DNA from: Merluccius polli
Taxonomy: Eukaryota > Chordata > Actinopteri > Gadiformes > Merlucciidae
Length of the DNA: 64,000 bases
NCBI GenBank assembly: GCA_030340625.1
Contig: JAOPHQ010000610.1
Coordinates: 1 to 64,000 of the forward strand
Direction of reading: 5' to 3'
Within the stretch, counting starts at the first letter, position 1. Every line of letters starts with the position of its first letter. Below the pieces are notes generated by a model. It was given only the letters and a program-made list of their open reading frames with translations, was not told the DNA's origin and ran no database searches. Made by a program: the position numbers and the translations under genes. Shown in pieces: positions 30,812-43,101 of this stretch.

Positions 30812-31268
30812 TACAGGCTCAGCGAGGTAATGGGTACCCCTACCCACATGCGAATATCTTCAGATAGGAATATCCCATGTGGATGAAACCAAGTTCTACC
30901 CCCCCTAAATGAGGCCTAAAAATCACAATGAGCCCACCCCCAAGTCTCCATGACTTCCGGTTCCGGAGATACGGCCGTTTTTTTTGTTTTTTTTGCCATA
31001 TCTCCGGAACGGAAAGTGAGATCGACATGGGACCACCTCAGGCGTGTTCAGAGACCACGAATTAGGTCTGACGCCACCCACTTAGAAGTCGCCATGACCT
31101 TTGGTTCCGGAGATATAGCCGTTTAAATTTTCCCCATTGAAACGAATGGGGAAAATCAAAAATTGTTCTAAGTCCAAAGTGTGTTCCAAAAACAGTGCCC
31201 ACAGAAAGTGTATAGGAGTACGTTTCGGAGCATTTGGAGTCGATTGGTACCCACATTTTGTGACATAA
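30812..31268. repeat. Telomere-embedded block T (source of the 44-bp linker fragments)
   Basis: About 457 bp bounded by telomeric repeats on both sides. Its left 44 bp (TACAGGCTCAGCGAGGTAAT to CATGCGAA) recurs as fragments in many satellite linkers. The inside has GTTCCGGAGATACGGC (30959) and GCCATATCTCCGGAAC (30994) as an inverted pair around a T-run, and again GGTTCCGGAGATATAGCCGTTT (31101). No ORF of interest. Origin unknown; wording such as TTCCGGAG and GTTATTCC also occurs in block E. Confidence 0.7.
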
Positions 31269-31283
31269 AAATTAGGGTTAGGG

Positions 31284-31880
31284 TTGTGTGTGTGTGTAAC
31301 ACTCACCACCTGATCAGCACAAACCAGTTGTTAACACCGCTAGGTAGCTCTGGTTTGGCCAATCAAGACCGAAGCTCTGTTCTGATGATGAAGCCACGTC
31401 AGCTCCATACAGCGCAGGGTGCTAAACAACATGTTAAGCTAAAAAGCCTTTATCCTGTGCCACATACACCGCACGACCCCAGGAATGGCTTTAGAAAAAA
31501 CTCCATATTCATGTTATAGTCTAATCTCCAGGTGTTAACTTCAATAACGGTTTCAATATTGATTAAACATCAATTGTGTTGTATTCTTCTGATGGGTAAT
31601 GGTATCCATCCTGTCCAATCAGAATCTTGATTCGTGACTTAGTTAAGGAATTAACACTAGGAGAGTGATTTCGCGATACGATTACCCAGAATGCAACGCA
31701 TTGTTTATTTGCATTAACCCTCCCCTAAACGCGTTTTGGGCAATAACTTTAGTTATATAAGTCGTAAAGACACCCAGGTTGGTTCTACCCCCACTAAATC
31801 AGGTACGGGCTATCCAATGGAACCCACCTCAACGCTCTACGTGAACCGGAAGTACCTTAAAACACTCGATCTTGAGGCGG
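31284..31880 (+). repeat. Satellite unit U0, partial (right part only, cut at its end)
   Basis: It starts directly after TTAGGG with the (TG)n/AACACTCACCACCTG block and ends CTTGAGGCGG, where full units continue with AGATGCAG; here TTAGGG takes over. Confidence 0.9.
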
Positions 31881-32421
31881 TTAGGGTTAGGGTTAGGGTT
31901 AGGGTTAGGTTAGGGTTAGGTTACAGGGTTAGGGTTAGGGTTAGGGTTAGGGTTAGGGTTAGGTATGGGGATGAAAACCACTCGAAGTGATACTATCGGG
32001 AATAACTCGAGAACGGTAAGTCCGATCGACTTCAAACCACTTTCTATGCCCACTAAGTAGGCCGTTCCGGACAGTTTGGACCCATCCCCAAGGTTCTAGG
32101 ACTTACGGTTCCCGAGATAGAAAAATCACCATTTTCGAAGTGATACTATCGGGAATAACTCGAGATAGGAAAGTGCTAGATACATGGTCCTGGTATCCAT
32201 AGAAGCGTCTTGGGAAGGCGCATCCGAGGATACCTCAAGCTCCCATGTGGGACTTATAGTTCCGGAGTTATTCCAAAAAGTATCATGTCATATGATGTGA
32301 TGAAAATTTTCCTAAGTGTTTAGGGTTAGGGTTAGGGTTAGGGTTAGGGTTAGGTTACAGGCTCAGCGAGGGTTAGGGTTAGGGTTAGGGTTAGGGTTAG
32401 GGGGTTAGGGTTAGGGTTAGG
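31881..32421 (+). repeat. Linker 0: TTAGGG, block E, T fragment
   Basis: Pure TTAGGG (31881-31962), block E (31963-32321), TTAGGG, a 16-bp T fragment ending GCGAG at 32370, then TTAGGG. Confidence 0.9.
31963..32321 (+). repeat. Block E copy 1
   Basis: About 358 bp from GTATGGGGATGAAAACCACT to CCTAAGTGTTT. Inside, TCGAAGTGATACTATCGGGA plus AATAACTCGAGA occurs twice, about 160 bp apart. TTAGGG abuts both ends. Confidence 0.92.
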
Positions 32422-34430
32422 TTTGTATAAGTTATCTCGATGACCCCCCCCACCTCGTCCGACGACTGGGCAGTTGAATGGGGGATCAAAGGCAATGCAC
32501 TCGCCAATATCCAGTCATCCGCAGCTCTCTCGTCACGCCCCTTTCAACATTAATGCATTATTAAAATGAATTAGTTATCTGTCTTGTATTAAAACCAGTA
32601 TTGTTTTTATACTATAGACTTAAAGGTTTTTCTTTCTTCTTTCGTCTTTTCGATGAGTCATTATTTGATTGGTATATTTATTTATTTAAAAAAATAGGAG
32701 TCACCTTTGGAGTGAGTTTTAACCGGGATGAAATGGTTTTTAAACCCTATATTCCGTTGGCTCGGTTTGGAATTAGGTTGTATTCCTGGTTTAGTATAAA
32801 CGTACTATCGAAATGTTAGGACACATCATCAGTAGTGGACCTCAGGATCATCGGATGTTTCGGCCATTACCATCTATACACCCTCACCTAAGGAAGGCCC
32901 GCCTGAGATTGATCAAGTCTCAGGACGTGTCGAATCCAAAATGGAATTGGTTTTGGGGTTAAAGTGTTTTAGAGTTGATCATTTGTTGATCGTTTGTTTT
33001 CATTATTCTCTACTAGAGGTAGTAAACGGTTTTTAAGGATACATTGCTTTAATTATGAAATGTAATTTCTTAAGGCCATTACCTTATTGAGTTTTGAAAA
33101 AGTAGGAGCGTTCTGGAGTTGAGAAAGGTCACGTTGTTTTCCTTTTCTCCACTAGAGGCAGTATAACGTTTTTAAGGATACATTGCTTTAATTATGAAAT
33201 GTAATTTCTTAAGGCCATTACCTTATTGAGTTTTGAAAAAGTAGGAGCGTTCTGGAGTTGAGAAAGGTCACGTTGTTTTCCCTTTTCTCCACTAGAGGCA
33301 GTATAACGTTTTTAAGGATACATTGCTTTAATTATGAAATGTAATTTCTTAAGGCCATTACCTTATTGAGTTTTGAAAAAGTAGGAGCGTTCTGGAGTTG
33401 AGAAAGGTCACGTTGTTTTCCCTTTTCTCCACCAGTGGGCAGTATAACACATTTTAAGGCTACATTGCTTTAATTGTGAAAATTAATTTCCTATGGTCAT
33501 TACCTTATTGAGCTTTGAAAAAGCAGGATGGTTCTGGAAACGAGTTGCAGAAAAAACATTGTGTGTGTGTGTGTGTAACACTCACCACCTGATCAGCACA
33601 AACCAGTTGTTAACACCGCTAGGTAGCTCTGGTTTGGCCAATCAGGACCGAAGCTCTGTTCTGATGATGAAGCCACGTCAGCTCCATACAGCGCAGGGTG
33701 CTAAACAACACGTTAAGCTAAAAAGCCTTTATCCTGTGCCACATACACCGCACGACCCCAGGAATGGCTTTAGAAAAAACTCCATATTCATGTTATAGTC
33801 TAATCTCCAGGTGTTAACTTCAATAACGGTTTCAATATTGATTAAACATAAATTGTGTTGTATTCTTCTGATGGGTAATGGTATCCATCCTGTCCAATCA
33901 GAATCTTGATTCGTGACTTAGTTAAGGAATTAACACTAGGAGAGTGATTTCGCGATACGATTACCCAGAATGCAACGCATTGTTTATTTGCATTAACCCT
34001 CCCCTAAACGCGTTTTGGGTAATAACTTTAGTTATATAGGTGGTAAAGACACCCAGGTTGGTTCTACCCCCACTAAATCAGGTACGCGCTATCCAATGGA
34101 ACCCACCTCAACGCTCTACGTGAACCGGAAGTACCTTAAAACGCTCGATCTTGAGGCGGAGATGCAGTCTGCTGTATCTCTGGAATGGAACGTCGTATTA
34201 AGTCAGGGACAAGACTGCCGTGTTCCGAGTCGCCACAAACCATCTGACGGACGCTGTTTCCGAATTCCTATGATAATCAGAAAATCGGTTAGGAAAAGAA
34301 AATGAATAACCACAGACGTTACTGGTGGTTATGTTCGGGTATAGAGTCAGAGATGGATCTGAGAGGCCTCAGATCCCATATTGGCATCAGACCACACTCC
34401 CGTGTTTAGAGATAGATTAGAGTTGAGTTA
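32422..34430 (+). repeat. Satellite core unit U1
   Basis: Three about 140-bp copies (starting about 33,030, 33,169 and 33,309) plus the variant copy. It reads GGTGGTAAAGAC near 34,038, like U2, where later units have GGTCGTAAAGAC. Confidence 0.93.
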
Positions 34431-35148
34431 GGGTTAGATAAGGTGGAATAAAGGCTTAAGGGAAAGGTTAGGGTTAGGGCAAGGGGGGTTAGTTAGAGAT
34501 AGATCTGAGAGGCCCTCAGAGCAAGGGTTAGGGTTAGAGGGTTATGGTTAGGTAAGATAGAGTGAGTGGTTAGGGTTAGGGTAAAGGTTAGGGATGGGGT
34601 TAAGGGTTAGGGTTAGAGGGTTATGGTTAGGTAAGATAGAGTGAGTGGTTAGGGTTAGGGTAAAGGTTAGGGATGGGGTTAAGGGTTAGGATTAGGGGTT
34701 ATGGTTAAGGGTTAGGGTTAGGGCTAGGGGTTAAGGTTAGGGTTAGGTAAGATAGAGCGAGGGGTTAGGGTTAGGGTAAAGGTTAGGGATGGGGTTAAGG
34801 GTTAGGGTTAGAGGGTTATGGTTAGGTAAGATAGAGTGAGTGGTTAGGGTTAGGGTAAAGGTTAGGGATGGGGTTAAGGGTTAGGATTAGGGGTTATGGT
34901 TAAGGGTTAGGGTTAGGGCTAGGGGTTAAGGTTAGGGTTAGGTAAGATAGAGCGAGGGGTTAGGGTTAGGGTAAAGGTTAGGGATGGGGTTAAGGGTTAG
35001 GTAAGAGAGTGAGGGGTTAGGGTTAGGGTAAAGGTTAAGGATGGGGTTAAGGGTTAGGATTAGGGGTTAAGGGTTAGGATTAGGGGTTATGGTTAAGGGT
35101 TAAGGTTATGGTTAAGGGTTAGGGTTGGGTTAAGGGTTAGGTTTAGGG
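34431..35148 (+). repeat. Linker 1: degenerate telomeric block C
   Basis: Repeats of an about 73-bp phrase around GGTTATGGTTAGGTAAGATA plus GAGTGAGTGG, mixed with GGGTTAGGG units. Longest type of block C (about 720 bp). Confidence 0.9.
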
Positions 35149-35273
35149 AAGGTAGAGTCAAGGTGAGAGGTCTGTACGGACTGAACTCACCCCTGCCGGA
35201 TCGGGCATGTAAACTCTACCTCCCTCTACTCCCTCACTTTCATGAGGGAAGAGAGGAGAGAAGAGAGAAGAGA

Positions 35274-35341
<68 letters not shown>

Positions 35342-35542
35342 TCGATGCTGTCTAAAGTAAGTGAAAGAAGGTTGTTAATTAATAACGGTTTACAAATTAT
35401 GCTGCAATGAGAACCAACACTATTCCCTCTGTAGACACCACCAGGCCACAGCCTGGTGGAACCCACAGAGCCAACAGTGCCGGTAAGGGGTTGAAATGGA
35501 CTTGGAGAGAGCCCGTTCTTTCGATGGCCCTGGCTGGTTAGG
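35149..35542 (+). repeat. Block D (GA unit) before U2
   Basis: It runs from AAGGTAGAGTCAAGGTGAGA through (GA)n at 35,280-35,338 to GCCCGTTCTTTCGATGGCCC. The last part equals the 5' flank of PLE-1 at 16,404. It includes the hairpin CCACCAGGC...GCCTGGTGG (35,438-35,460). Confidence 0.92.
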
Positions 35543-37412
35543 TTTGTATAAGTTATCTCGATGACCCCCCCCACCTCGTCCGACGACTGGGCAGTTGAAT
35601 GGGGGATCAAAGGCAATGCACTCGCCAATAACTAGTCATCCGCAGCTCTCTCGTCACGCCCCTTTTAACATTAATGCATTATTAAAATGAATTAGTTATC
35701 TGTCTTGTATTAAAACCAGTATTGTTTTTATACTATAGACTTAAAGGTTTTTCTTTCTTCTTTCGTCTTTTCGATGAGTCATTATTTGATTGGTATATTT
35801 ATTTATTTAAAAAAATAGGAGTCACCTTTGGAGTGAGTTTTAACCGGGATGAAATGGTTTTAAAACCCTATATTCCGTTGGCTCGGTTTGGAATTAGGTT
35901 GTATTCCTGGTTTAGTATAAACGTACTATCGAAATGTTAGGACACATCATCAGTAGTGGACCTCAGGATCATCGGATGTTTCGGCCATTACCATCTATAC
36001 ACCCTCACCTAAGGAAGGCCCGCCTGAGATTGATCAAGTCTCAGGACGTGTCGAATCCAAAATGGAATTGGTTTTGGGGTTAAAGTGTTTTAGAGTTGAT
36101 CATTTGTTGATCGTTTGTTTTCATTATTCTCTACTAGAGGTAGTAAACGGTTTTTAAGGATACATTGCTTTAATTATGAAAGGTAATTTCTTAAGGTCAT
36201 TACCTTATTGAGTTTTGAAAAAGTAGGAGCGTTCTGGAGTTGAGAAAGGTCACGTTGTTTTCCTTTTCTCCACTAGAGGCAGTATAACGTTTTTAAGGAT
36301 ACATTGCTTTAATTATGAAATGTAATTTCTTAAGGCCATTACCTTATTGAGTTTTGAAAAAGTAGGAGCGTTCTGGAGTTGAGAAAGGTCACGTTGTTTT
36401 CCCTTTTCTCCACCAGTGGGCAGTATAACACATTTTAAGGCTACATTGCTTTAATTGTGAAAATTAATTTCCTATGGTCATTACCTTATTGAGCTTTGAA
36501 AAAGCAGGATGGTTCTGGAAACGAGTTGCAGAAAAAACATTGTGTGTGTGTGTGTGTGTAACACTCACCACCTGATCAGCACAAACCAGTTGTTAACACC
36601 GCTAGGTAGCTCTGGTTTGGCCAATCAGGACCGAAGCTCTGTTCTGATGATGAAGCCACGTCAGCTCCATACAGCGCAGGGTGCTAAACAACACGTTAAG
36701 CTAAAAAGCCTTTATCCTGTGCCACATACACCGCACGACCCCAGAAATGGCTTTAGAAAAAACTCCATATTCATGTTATAGTCTAATCTCCAGGTGTTAA
36801 CTTCAATAACGGTTTCAATATTGATTAAACATAAATTGTGTTGTATTCTTCTGATGGGTAATGGTATCCATCCTGTCCAATCAGAATCTTGATTCGTGAC
36901 TTCGTTAAGGAATTAACACTAGGAGAGTGATTTCGCGATACGATTACCCAGAATGCAACGCATTGTTTATTTGCATTAACCCTCCCCTAAACGCGTTTTG
37001 GGTAATAACTTTAGTTATATAGGTGGTAAAGACACCCAGGTTGGTTCTACCCCCACTAAATCAGGTACGCGCTATCCAATGGAACCCACCTCAACGCTCT
37101 ACGTGAACCGGAAGTACCTTAAAACGCTCGATCTTGAGGCGGAGATGCAGTCTGCTGTATCTCTGGAATGGAACGTCGTATTAAGACAGGGACAAGACTG
37201 CCGTGTTCCGAGTCGCCACAAACCATCTGACGGACGCTGTTTCCGAATTCCTATGATAATCAGAAAATCAGTTATGAAAAGAAAATGAATAACCACAGAC
37301 GTTACTGGTGGTTATGTTCGGGTATAGAGTCAGAGATGGATCTGAGAGGCCTCAGATCCCATATTGGCATCAGACCACACTCCCGTGTTTAGAGATAGAT
37401 TAGAGTTGAGTT
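35543..37412 (+). repeat. Satellite core unit U2
   Basis: Short version with two about 140-bp copies plus the variant copy. It has CCAATAACTAGTCATCC at 35,624 where the other units read CCAATATCCAGTCATCC. Confidence 0.93.
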
Positions 37413-38330
37413 AGGGTTAGATAAGGTGGAATAAAGGTTTAAGGGAAAGGTTAGGGTTAGGGCAAGGGGGTTAGTTAGAGATAGATCTGAGAGGCCCTCA
37501 GAGCAAGGGTTAGGGTTAGAGGGTTATGGTTAGGTAAGATAAAGTGAGTGGTTAGGGTTAGGGTAAAGGTTAGGGATGGGGTTAAGGGTTAGGGTTAGAG
37601 GGTTATGGTTAGGTAAGATAGAGTGAGTGGTTAGGGTTAGGGTAAAGGTTAGGGATGGGGTTAAGGGTTAGGATTAGGGGTTATGGTTAAGGGTTAGGGT
37701 TAGGGCTAGGGGTTAAGGTTAGGGTTAGGGTTAGGGTTAGGGTTAGGGTTAGGGTTAGGGTTAGGGTTAGGTATGGGGATGAAAACCACTCGAAGTGATA
37801 CTATCGGGAATAACTCGAGAACGGTAAGTCCGATCGACTTCAAACCACTTTCTATGCCCACTTTGTAGGCCGTTCCGGACAGTTTGGAACCATCCCCAAG
37901 GTTGTAGGACTTACGGTTCCCGAGATAGAAAAATCACCATTTTCGAAGTGATACTATCGGGAATAACTCGAGATAGGATAGTGCTAGAGACATTGTTCTG
38001 GTATGCATAGAAGCGTCTTGGGAAGGCGCATCCGTGGATACCTCAACCTCCCATATGCGACATATAGTTCCGGAGTTATTCCAAAAAGTATCATGTCATA
38101 TGATGTGATGAAAATATTCCTAAGTGTTTAGGGTTAGGGTTAGGGTTAGGGTTAGGGTTAGAGGGTTAGGGTTAGGGTTAGGGTTAGGGTTAGGGTTAGG
38201 GTTAGGGTTAGGTTACAGGCTCAGCGAGGTAATGGGTACCCCTACCCACATGCGAAGGGTTAGGGTTAGGGTTAGGGTTAGGGTTAGGGTTAGGTTACAG
38301 GCTCAGCGAGGTAATGGGTTAGGGTTAGGG

Positions 38331-38371
<41 letters not shown>

Positions 38372-38372
38372 G
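37413..38372 (+). repeat. Linker 2: block C, E copy, two T fragments
   Basis: Block C, TTAGGG, E copy 2, TTAGGG, a 44-bp T fragment (38213-38256, ending GCGAA), TTAGGG, a 24-bp T fragment (38295-38318, ending AATGGG), TTAGGG. Confidence 0.9.
37771..38129 (+). repeat. Block E copy 2
   Basis: Variant with CCCACTTTGTAGGCCG and CCTCCCATATGCGACATA; it shares these changes with copy 7 (48450). Confidence 0.92.
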
Positions 38373-40383
38373 TTTGTATAAGTTATCTCGATGACCCCCC
38401 CCCACCTCGTCCGACGACTGGGCAGTTGAATGGGGGATCAAAGGCAATGCACTCGCCAATATCCAGTCATCCGCAGCCCTCTCGTCACGCCCCTTTTAAC
38501 ATTAATGCATTATTAAAATGAATTAGTTATCTGTCTTGTATTAAAACCAGTATTGTTTTTATACTATAGACTTAAAGGTTTTTCTTTCTTCTTTCGTCTT
38601 TTCGATGAGTCATTATTTGATTGGTATATTTATTTATTTAAAAAAAATAGGAGTCACCTTTGGAGTGAGTTTTAACCGGGATGAAATGGTTTTTAAACCC
38701 TATATTCCGTTGGCTCGGTTTGGAATTAGGTTGTATTCCTGGTTTAGTATAAACGTACTATCGAAATGTTAGGACACATCATCAGTAGTGGACCTCAGGA
38801 TCATCGGATGTTTCGGCCATTACCATCTATACACCCTCACCTAAGGAAGGCCCGCCTGAGATTGATCAAGTCTCAGGACGTGTCGAATCCAAAATGGAAT
38901 TGGTTTTGGGGTTAAAGTGTTTTAGAGTTGATCATTTGTTGATCGTTTGTTTTCATTATTCTCTACTAGAGGTAGTAAACGGTTTTTAAGGATACATTGC
39001 TTTAATTATGAAAGGTAATTTCTTAAGGTCATTACCTTATTGAGTTTTGAAAAAGTAGGAGCGTTCTGGAGTTGAGAAAGGTCACGTTGTTTTCCTTTTC
39101 TCCACTAGAGGCAGTATAACGTTTTTAAGGATACATTGCTTTAATTATGAAATGTAATTTCTTAAGGCCATTACCTTATTGAGTTTTGAAAAAGTAGGAG
39201 CGTTCTGGAGTTGAGAAAGGTCACGTTGTTTTCCTTTTCTCCACTAGAGGCAGTATAACGTTTTTAAGGATACATTGCTTTAATTATGAAATGTAATTTC
39301 TTAAGGCCATTACCTTATTGAGTTTTGAAAAAGTAGGAGCGTTCTGGAGTTGAGAAAGGTCACGTTGTTTTCCCTTTTCTCCACCAGTGGGCAGTATAAC
39401 ACATTTTAAGGCTACATTGCTTTAATTGTGAAAATTAATTTCCTATGGTCATTACCTTATTGAGCTTTGAAAAAGCAGGATGGTTCTGGAAACGAGTTGC
39501 AGAAAAAACATTGTGTGTGTGTGTGTGTGTAACACTCACCACCTGATCAGCACAAACCAGTTGTTAACACCGCTAGGTAGCTCTGGTTTGGCCAATCAGG
39601 ACCGAAGCTCTGTTCTGATGATGAAGCCACGTCAGCTCCATACAGCGCAGGGTGCTAAACAACACGTTAAGCTAAAAAGCCTTTATCCTGTGCCACATAC
39701 ACCGCACGACCCCAGGAATGGCTTTAGAAAAAACTCCATATTCATGTTATAGTCTAATCTCCAGGTGTTAACTTCAATAACGGTTTCAATATTGATTAAA
39801 CATAAATTGTGTTGTATTCTTCTGATGGGTAATGGTATCCATCCTGTCCAATCAGAATCTTGATTCGTGACTTCGTTAAGGAATTAACACTAGGAGAGTG
39901 ATTTCGCGATACGATTACCCAGAATGCAACGCATTGTTTATTTGCATTAACCCTCCCCTAAACGCGTTTTGGGTAATAACTTTAGTTATATAGGTCGTAA
40001 AGACACCCAGGTTGGTTCTACCCCCACTAAATCAGGTACGCGCTATCCAATGGAACCCACCTCAACGCTCTACGTGAACCGGAAGTACCTTAAAACGCTC
40101 GATCTTGAGGCGGAGATGCAGTCTGCTGTATCTCTGGAATGGAACGTCGTATTAAGTCAGGGACAAGACTGCCGTGTTCCGAGTCGCCACAAACCATCTG
40201 ACGGACGCTGTTTCCGAATTCCTATGATATTCAGAAAATCAGTTATGAAAAGAAAATGAATAACCACAGACGTTACTGGTGGTTATGTTCGGGTATAGAG
40301 TCAGAGATGGATCTGAGAGGCCTCAGATCCCATATTGGCATCAGACCACACTCCCGTGTTTAGAGATAGATTAGAGTTGAGTT
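38373..40383 (+). repeat. Satellite core unit U3
   Basis: Three about 140-bp copies plus the variant copy. It has ATGATATTCAGAAAATCAG near its end, a marker shared with U6-U10. Confidence 0.93.
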
Positions 40384-41211
40384 AGGGTTAGATAAGGTGG
40401 AATAAAGGTTTAAGGGAAAGGTTAGGGTTAGGGCAAGGGGGGTTAGTTAGAGATAGATCTGAGAGGCCCTCAGAGCAAGGGTTAGGGTTAGAGGGTTATG
40501 GTTAGGTAAGATAGAGTGAGTGGTTAGGGTTAGGGTAAAGGTTAGGGATGGGGTTAAGGGTTAGGGTTAGAGGGTTATGGTTAGGTAAGATAGAGTGAGT
40601 GGTTAGGGTTAGGGTAAAGGTTAGGGATGGGGTTAAGGGTTAGGATTAGGGGTTATGGTTAAGGGTTAGGGTTAGGGCTTAGGGGTTAAGGTTAGGGTTA
40701 GGTAAGATAGAGCGAGGGGTTAGGGTTAGGGTAAAGGTTAGGGATGGGGTTAAGGGTTAGGGTTAGAGGGTTATGGTTAGGTAAGATAGAGTGAGTGGTT
40801 AGGGTTAGGGTAAAGGTTAGGGATGGGGTTAAGGGTTAGGATTAGGGGTTATGGTTAAGGGTTAGGGTTAGGGTTAGGGTTAGGGTTAGGGTTAGGGTTA
40901 GGGTTAGGGTTAGGGTTAGGGTTAGGGTTAGGGTTAGGGTTAGGGTTAGGGTTAGGGTTAGGGTTAGGGGGTTAGGGTTAGGGTTAGGGTTAGGGTTTGG
41001 GTTAGGGTTAGGGTTAGGGTTAGGGTTAGGGTTAGGGTTAGGGTTAGGTTACAGGCTCAGCGAGGTAATGGGTACCCCTACCCACATGCGAAGGGTTAGG
41101 GTTAGGGTTAGGGTTAGGGTTAGGGTTAGGTTACAGGCTCAGCGAGGTAATGGGTTAGGGTTAGGGTTAGGGTTAGGGTTAGGGTTAGGGTTAGGTTACA
41201 GGCTCAGCGAG

Positions 41212-41570
41212 GTATGGGGATGAAAACCACTCGAAGTGATACTATCGGGAATAACTCGAGAACGGTAAGTCCGATCGACTTCAAACCACTTTCTATGCCC
41301 ACTAAGTAGGCCGTTCCGGACAGTTTGGACCCATCCCCAAGGTTCTAGGACTTACGGTTCCCGAGATAGAAAAATCACCATTTTCGAAGTGATACTATCG
41401 GGAATAACTCGAGATAGGAAAGTGCTAGATACATGGTCCTGGTATCCATAGAAGCGTCTTGGGAAGGCGCATCCGAGGATACCTCAAGCTCCCATGTGGG
41501 ACTTATAGTTCCGGAGTTATTCCAAAAAGTATCATGTCATATGATGTGATGAAAATTTTCCTAAGTGTTT
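41212..41570 (+). repeat. Block E copy 3
   Basis: It follows directly on a T fragment (CAGCGAG|GTATGGGG) instead of TTAGGG, the only such junction among the E copies. Confidence 0.92.
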
Positions 41571-41705
41571 AGGGTTAGGGTTAGGGTTAGGGTTAGGGTT
41601 AGGGTTAGGTTACAGGCTCAGCGAGGGTTAGGGTTAGGGTTAGGGTTAGGGTTAGGGGGTTAGGGTTAGGGTTAGGGTTAGGGTTAGGGTTAGGGTTAGG
41701 GTTAG

Positions 41706-42064
41706 GTATGGGGATGAAAACCACTCGAAGTGATACTATCGGGAATAACTCGAGAACGGTAAGTCCGATCGACTTCAAACCACTTTCTATGCCCACTAAG
41801 TAGGCCGTTCCGGACAGTTTGGACCCATCCCCAAGGTTCTAGGACTTACGGTTCCCGAGATAGAAAAATCACCATTTTCGAAGTGATACTATCGGGAATA
41901 ACTCGAGATAGGAAAGTGCTAGATACATGGTCCTGGTATCCATAGAAGCGTCTTGGGAAGGCGCATCCGAGGATACCTCAAGCTCCCATGTGGGACTTAT
42001 AGTTCCGGAGTTATTCCAAAAAGTATCATGTCATATGATGTGATGAAAATTTTCCTAAGTGTTT
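41706..42064 (+). repeat. Block E copy 4
   Basis: Essentially the same sequence as copy 3; second member of the local E tandem. Confidence 0.92.
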
Positions 42065-42187
42065 AGGGTTAGGGTTAGGGTTAGGGTTAGGGTTAGGTTA
42101 CAGGCTCAGCGAGGGTTAGGGTTAGGGTTAGGGTTAGGGGGTTAGGGTTAGGGTTAGGGTTAGGGTTAGGGTTAGGGTTAGGGTTAG

Positions 42188-42546
42188 GTATGGGGATGAA
42201 AACCACTCGAAGTGATACTATCGGGAATAACTCGAGAACGGTAAGTCCGATCGACTTCAAACCACTTTCTATGCCCACTAAGTAGGCCGTTCCGGACAGT
42301 TTGGAACCATCCCCAAGGTTCTAGGACTTACGGTTCCCGAGATAGAAAAATCACCATTTTCGAAGTGATACTATCGGGAATAACTCGAGATAGGAAAGTG
42401 CTAGATACATGGTTCTGGTATCCATAGAAGCGTCTTGGGAAGGCGCATCCGAGGATACCTCAAGCTCCCATGTGGGACTTATAGTTCCGGAGTTATTCCA
42501 AAAAGTATCATGTCATATGATGTGATGAAAATTTTCCTAAGTGTTT
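42188..42546 (+). repeat. Block E copy 5
   Basis: Carries TTTGGAACCATCC where copies 3 and 4 have TTTGGACCCATCC; third member of the local tandem. Confidence 0.92.
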
Positions 42547-42660
42547 AGGGTTAGGGTTAGGGTTAGGGTTAGGGTTAGGGTTAGAGGGTTAGGGTTAGGG
42601 TTAGGGTTAGGGTTAGAGGGTTAGGGTTAGGGTTAGGGTTAGGGTTAGGGTTAGGGTTAG

Positions 42661-42979
42661 GTATGGGGATGAAAACCACTCGAAGTGATACTATCGGGAA
42701 TAACTCGAGAACGGTAAGTCCGATCGACTTCAAACCACTTTCTATGCTATGTTCTAGGACTTACGGTTCCCGAGATAGAAAAATCACCATTTTCGAAGTG
42801 ATACTATCAAGAATAACTCGAGATAGGATGGTGCTAGAGACATTGTTCTGGTATGCATAGAAGCGTCTTGGGAAGGCGCATCCGGGGATACCTCAAGCTC
42901 CCATGTGGGACTTATAGTTCCGGAGTTATTCCAAAAAGTATCATGTCATATGATGTGATGAAAATTTTCCTAAGTGTTT
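42661..42979 (+). repeat. Block E copy 6, internally deleted
   Basis: About 40 bp are missing after CTATGC (near 42,746), probably at a short ATGC/ATG repeat; also ACTATCAAGAATAAC instead of ACTATCGGGAATAAC. Confidence 0.9.
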
Positions 42980-43041
42980 AGGGTTAGGGTTAGGGTTAGG
43001 GTTAGGGTTAGGTATGGGGATGAAAAGGGTTAGGGTTAGGG

Positions 43042-43082
<41 letters not shown>

Positions 43083-43101
43083 GGTTAGGGTTAGGGTTAG
43101 G

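Larger units (their letters stand above)
40384..43101 (+). repeat. Linker 3, the longest: block C, pure TTAGGG, T fragments, four E copies
   Basis: Block C to about 40,857, then the purest TTAGGG run of the window (40,858-41,048, few interruptions). T fragments lie at 41049-41092, 41131-41154 and 41196-41211, the last fused directly to E. E copies 3-6 repeat at about 480-bp spacing with TTAGGG and T fragments between them, and a 15-bp E stub lies at 43012-43026. Confidence 0.92.

Noticed and set aside
35158..35628. 156-codon minus-strand ORF over block D (also at 45838)
   Set aside because: It reads through the (GA)n as Leu-Ser repeats; identical in the duplicate only because the DNA is.
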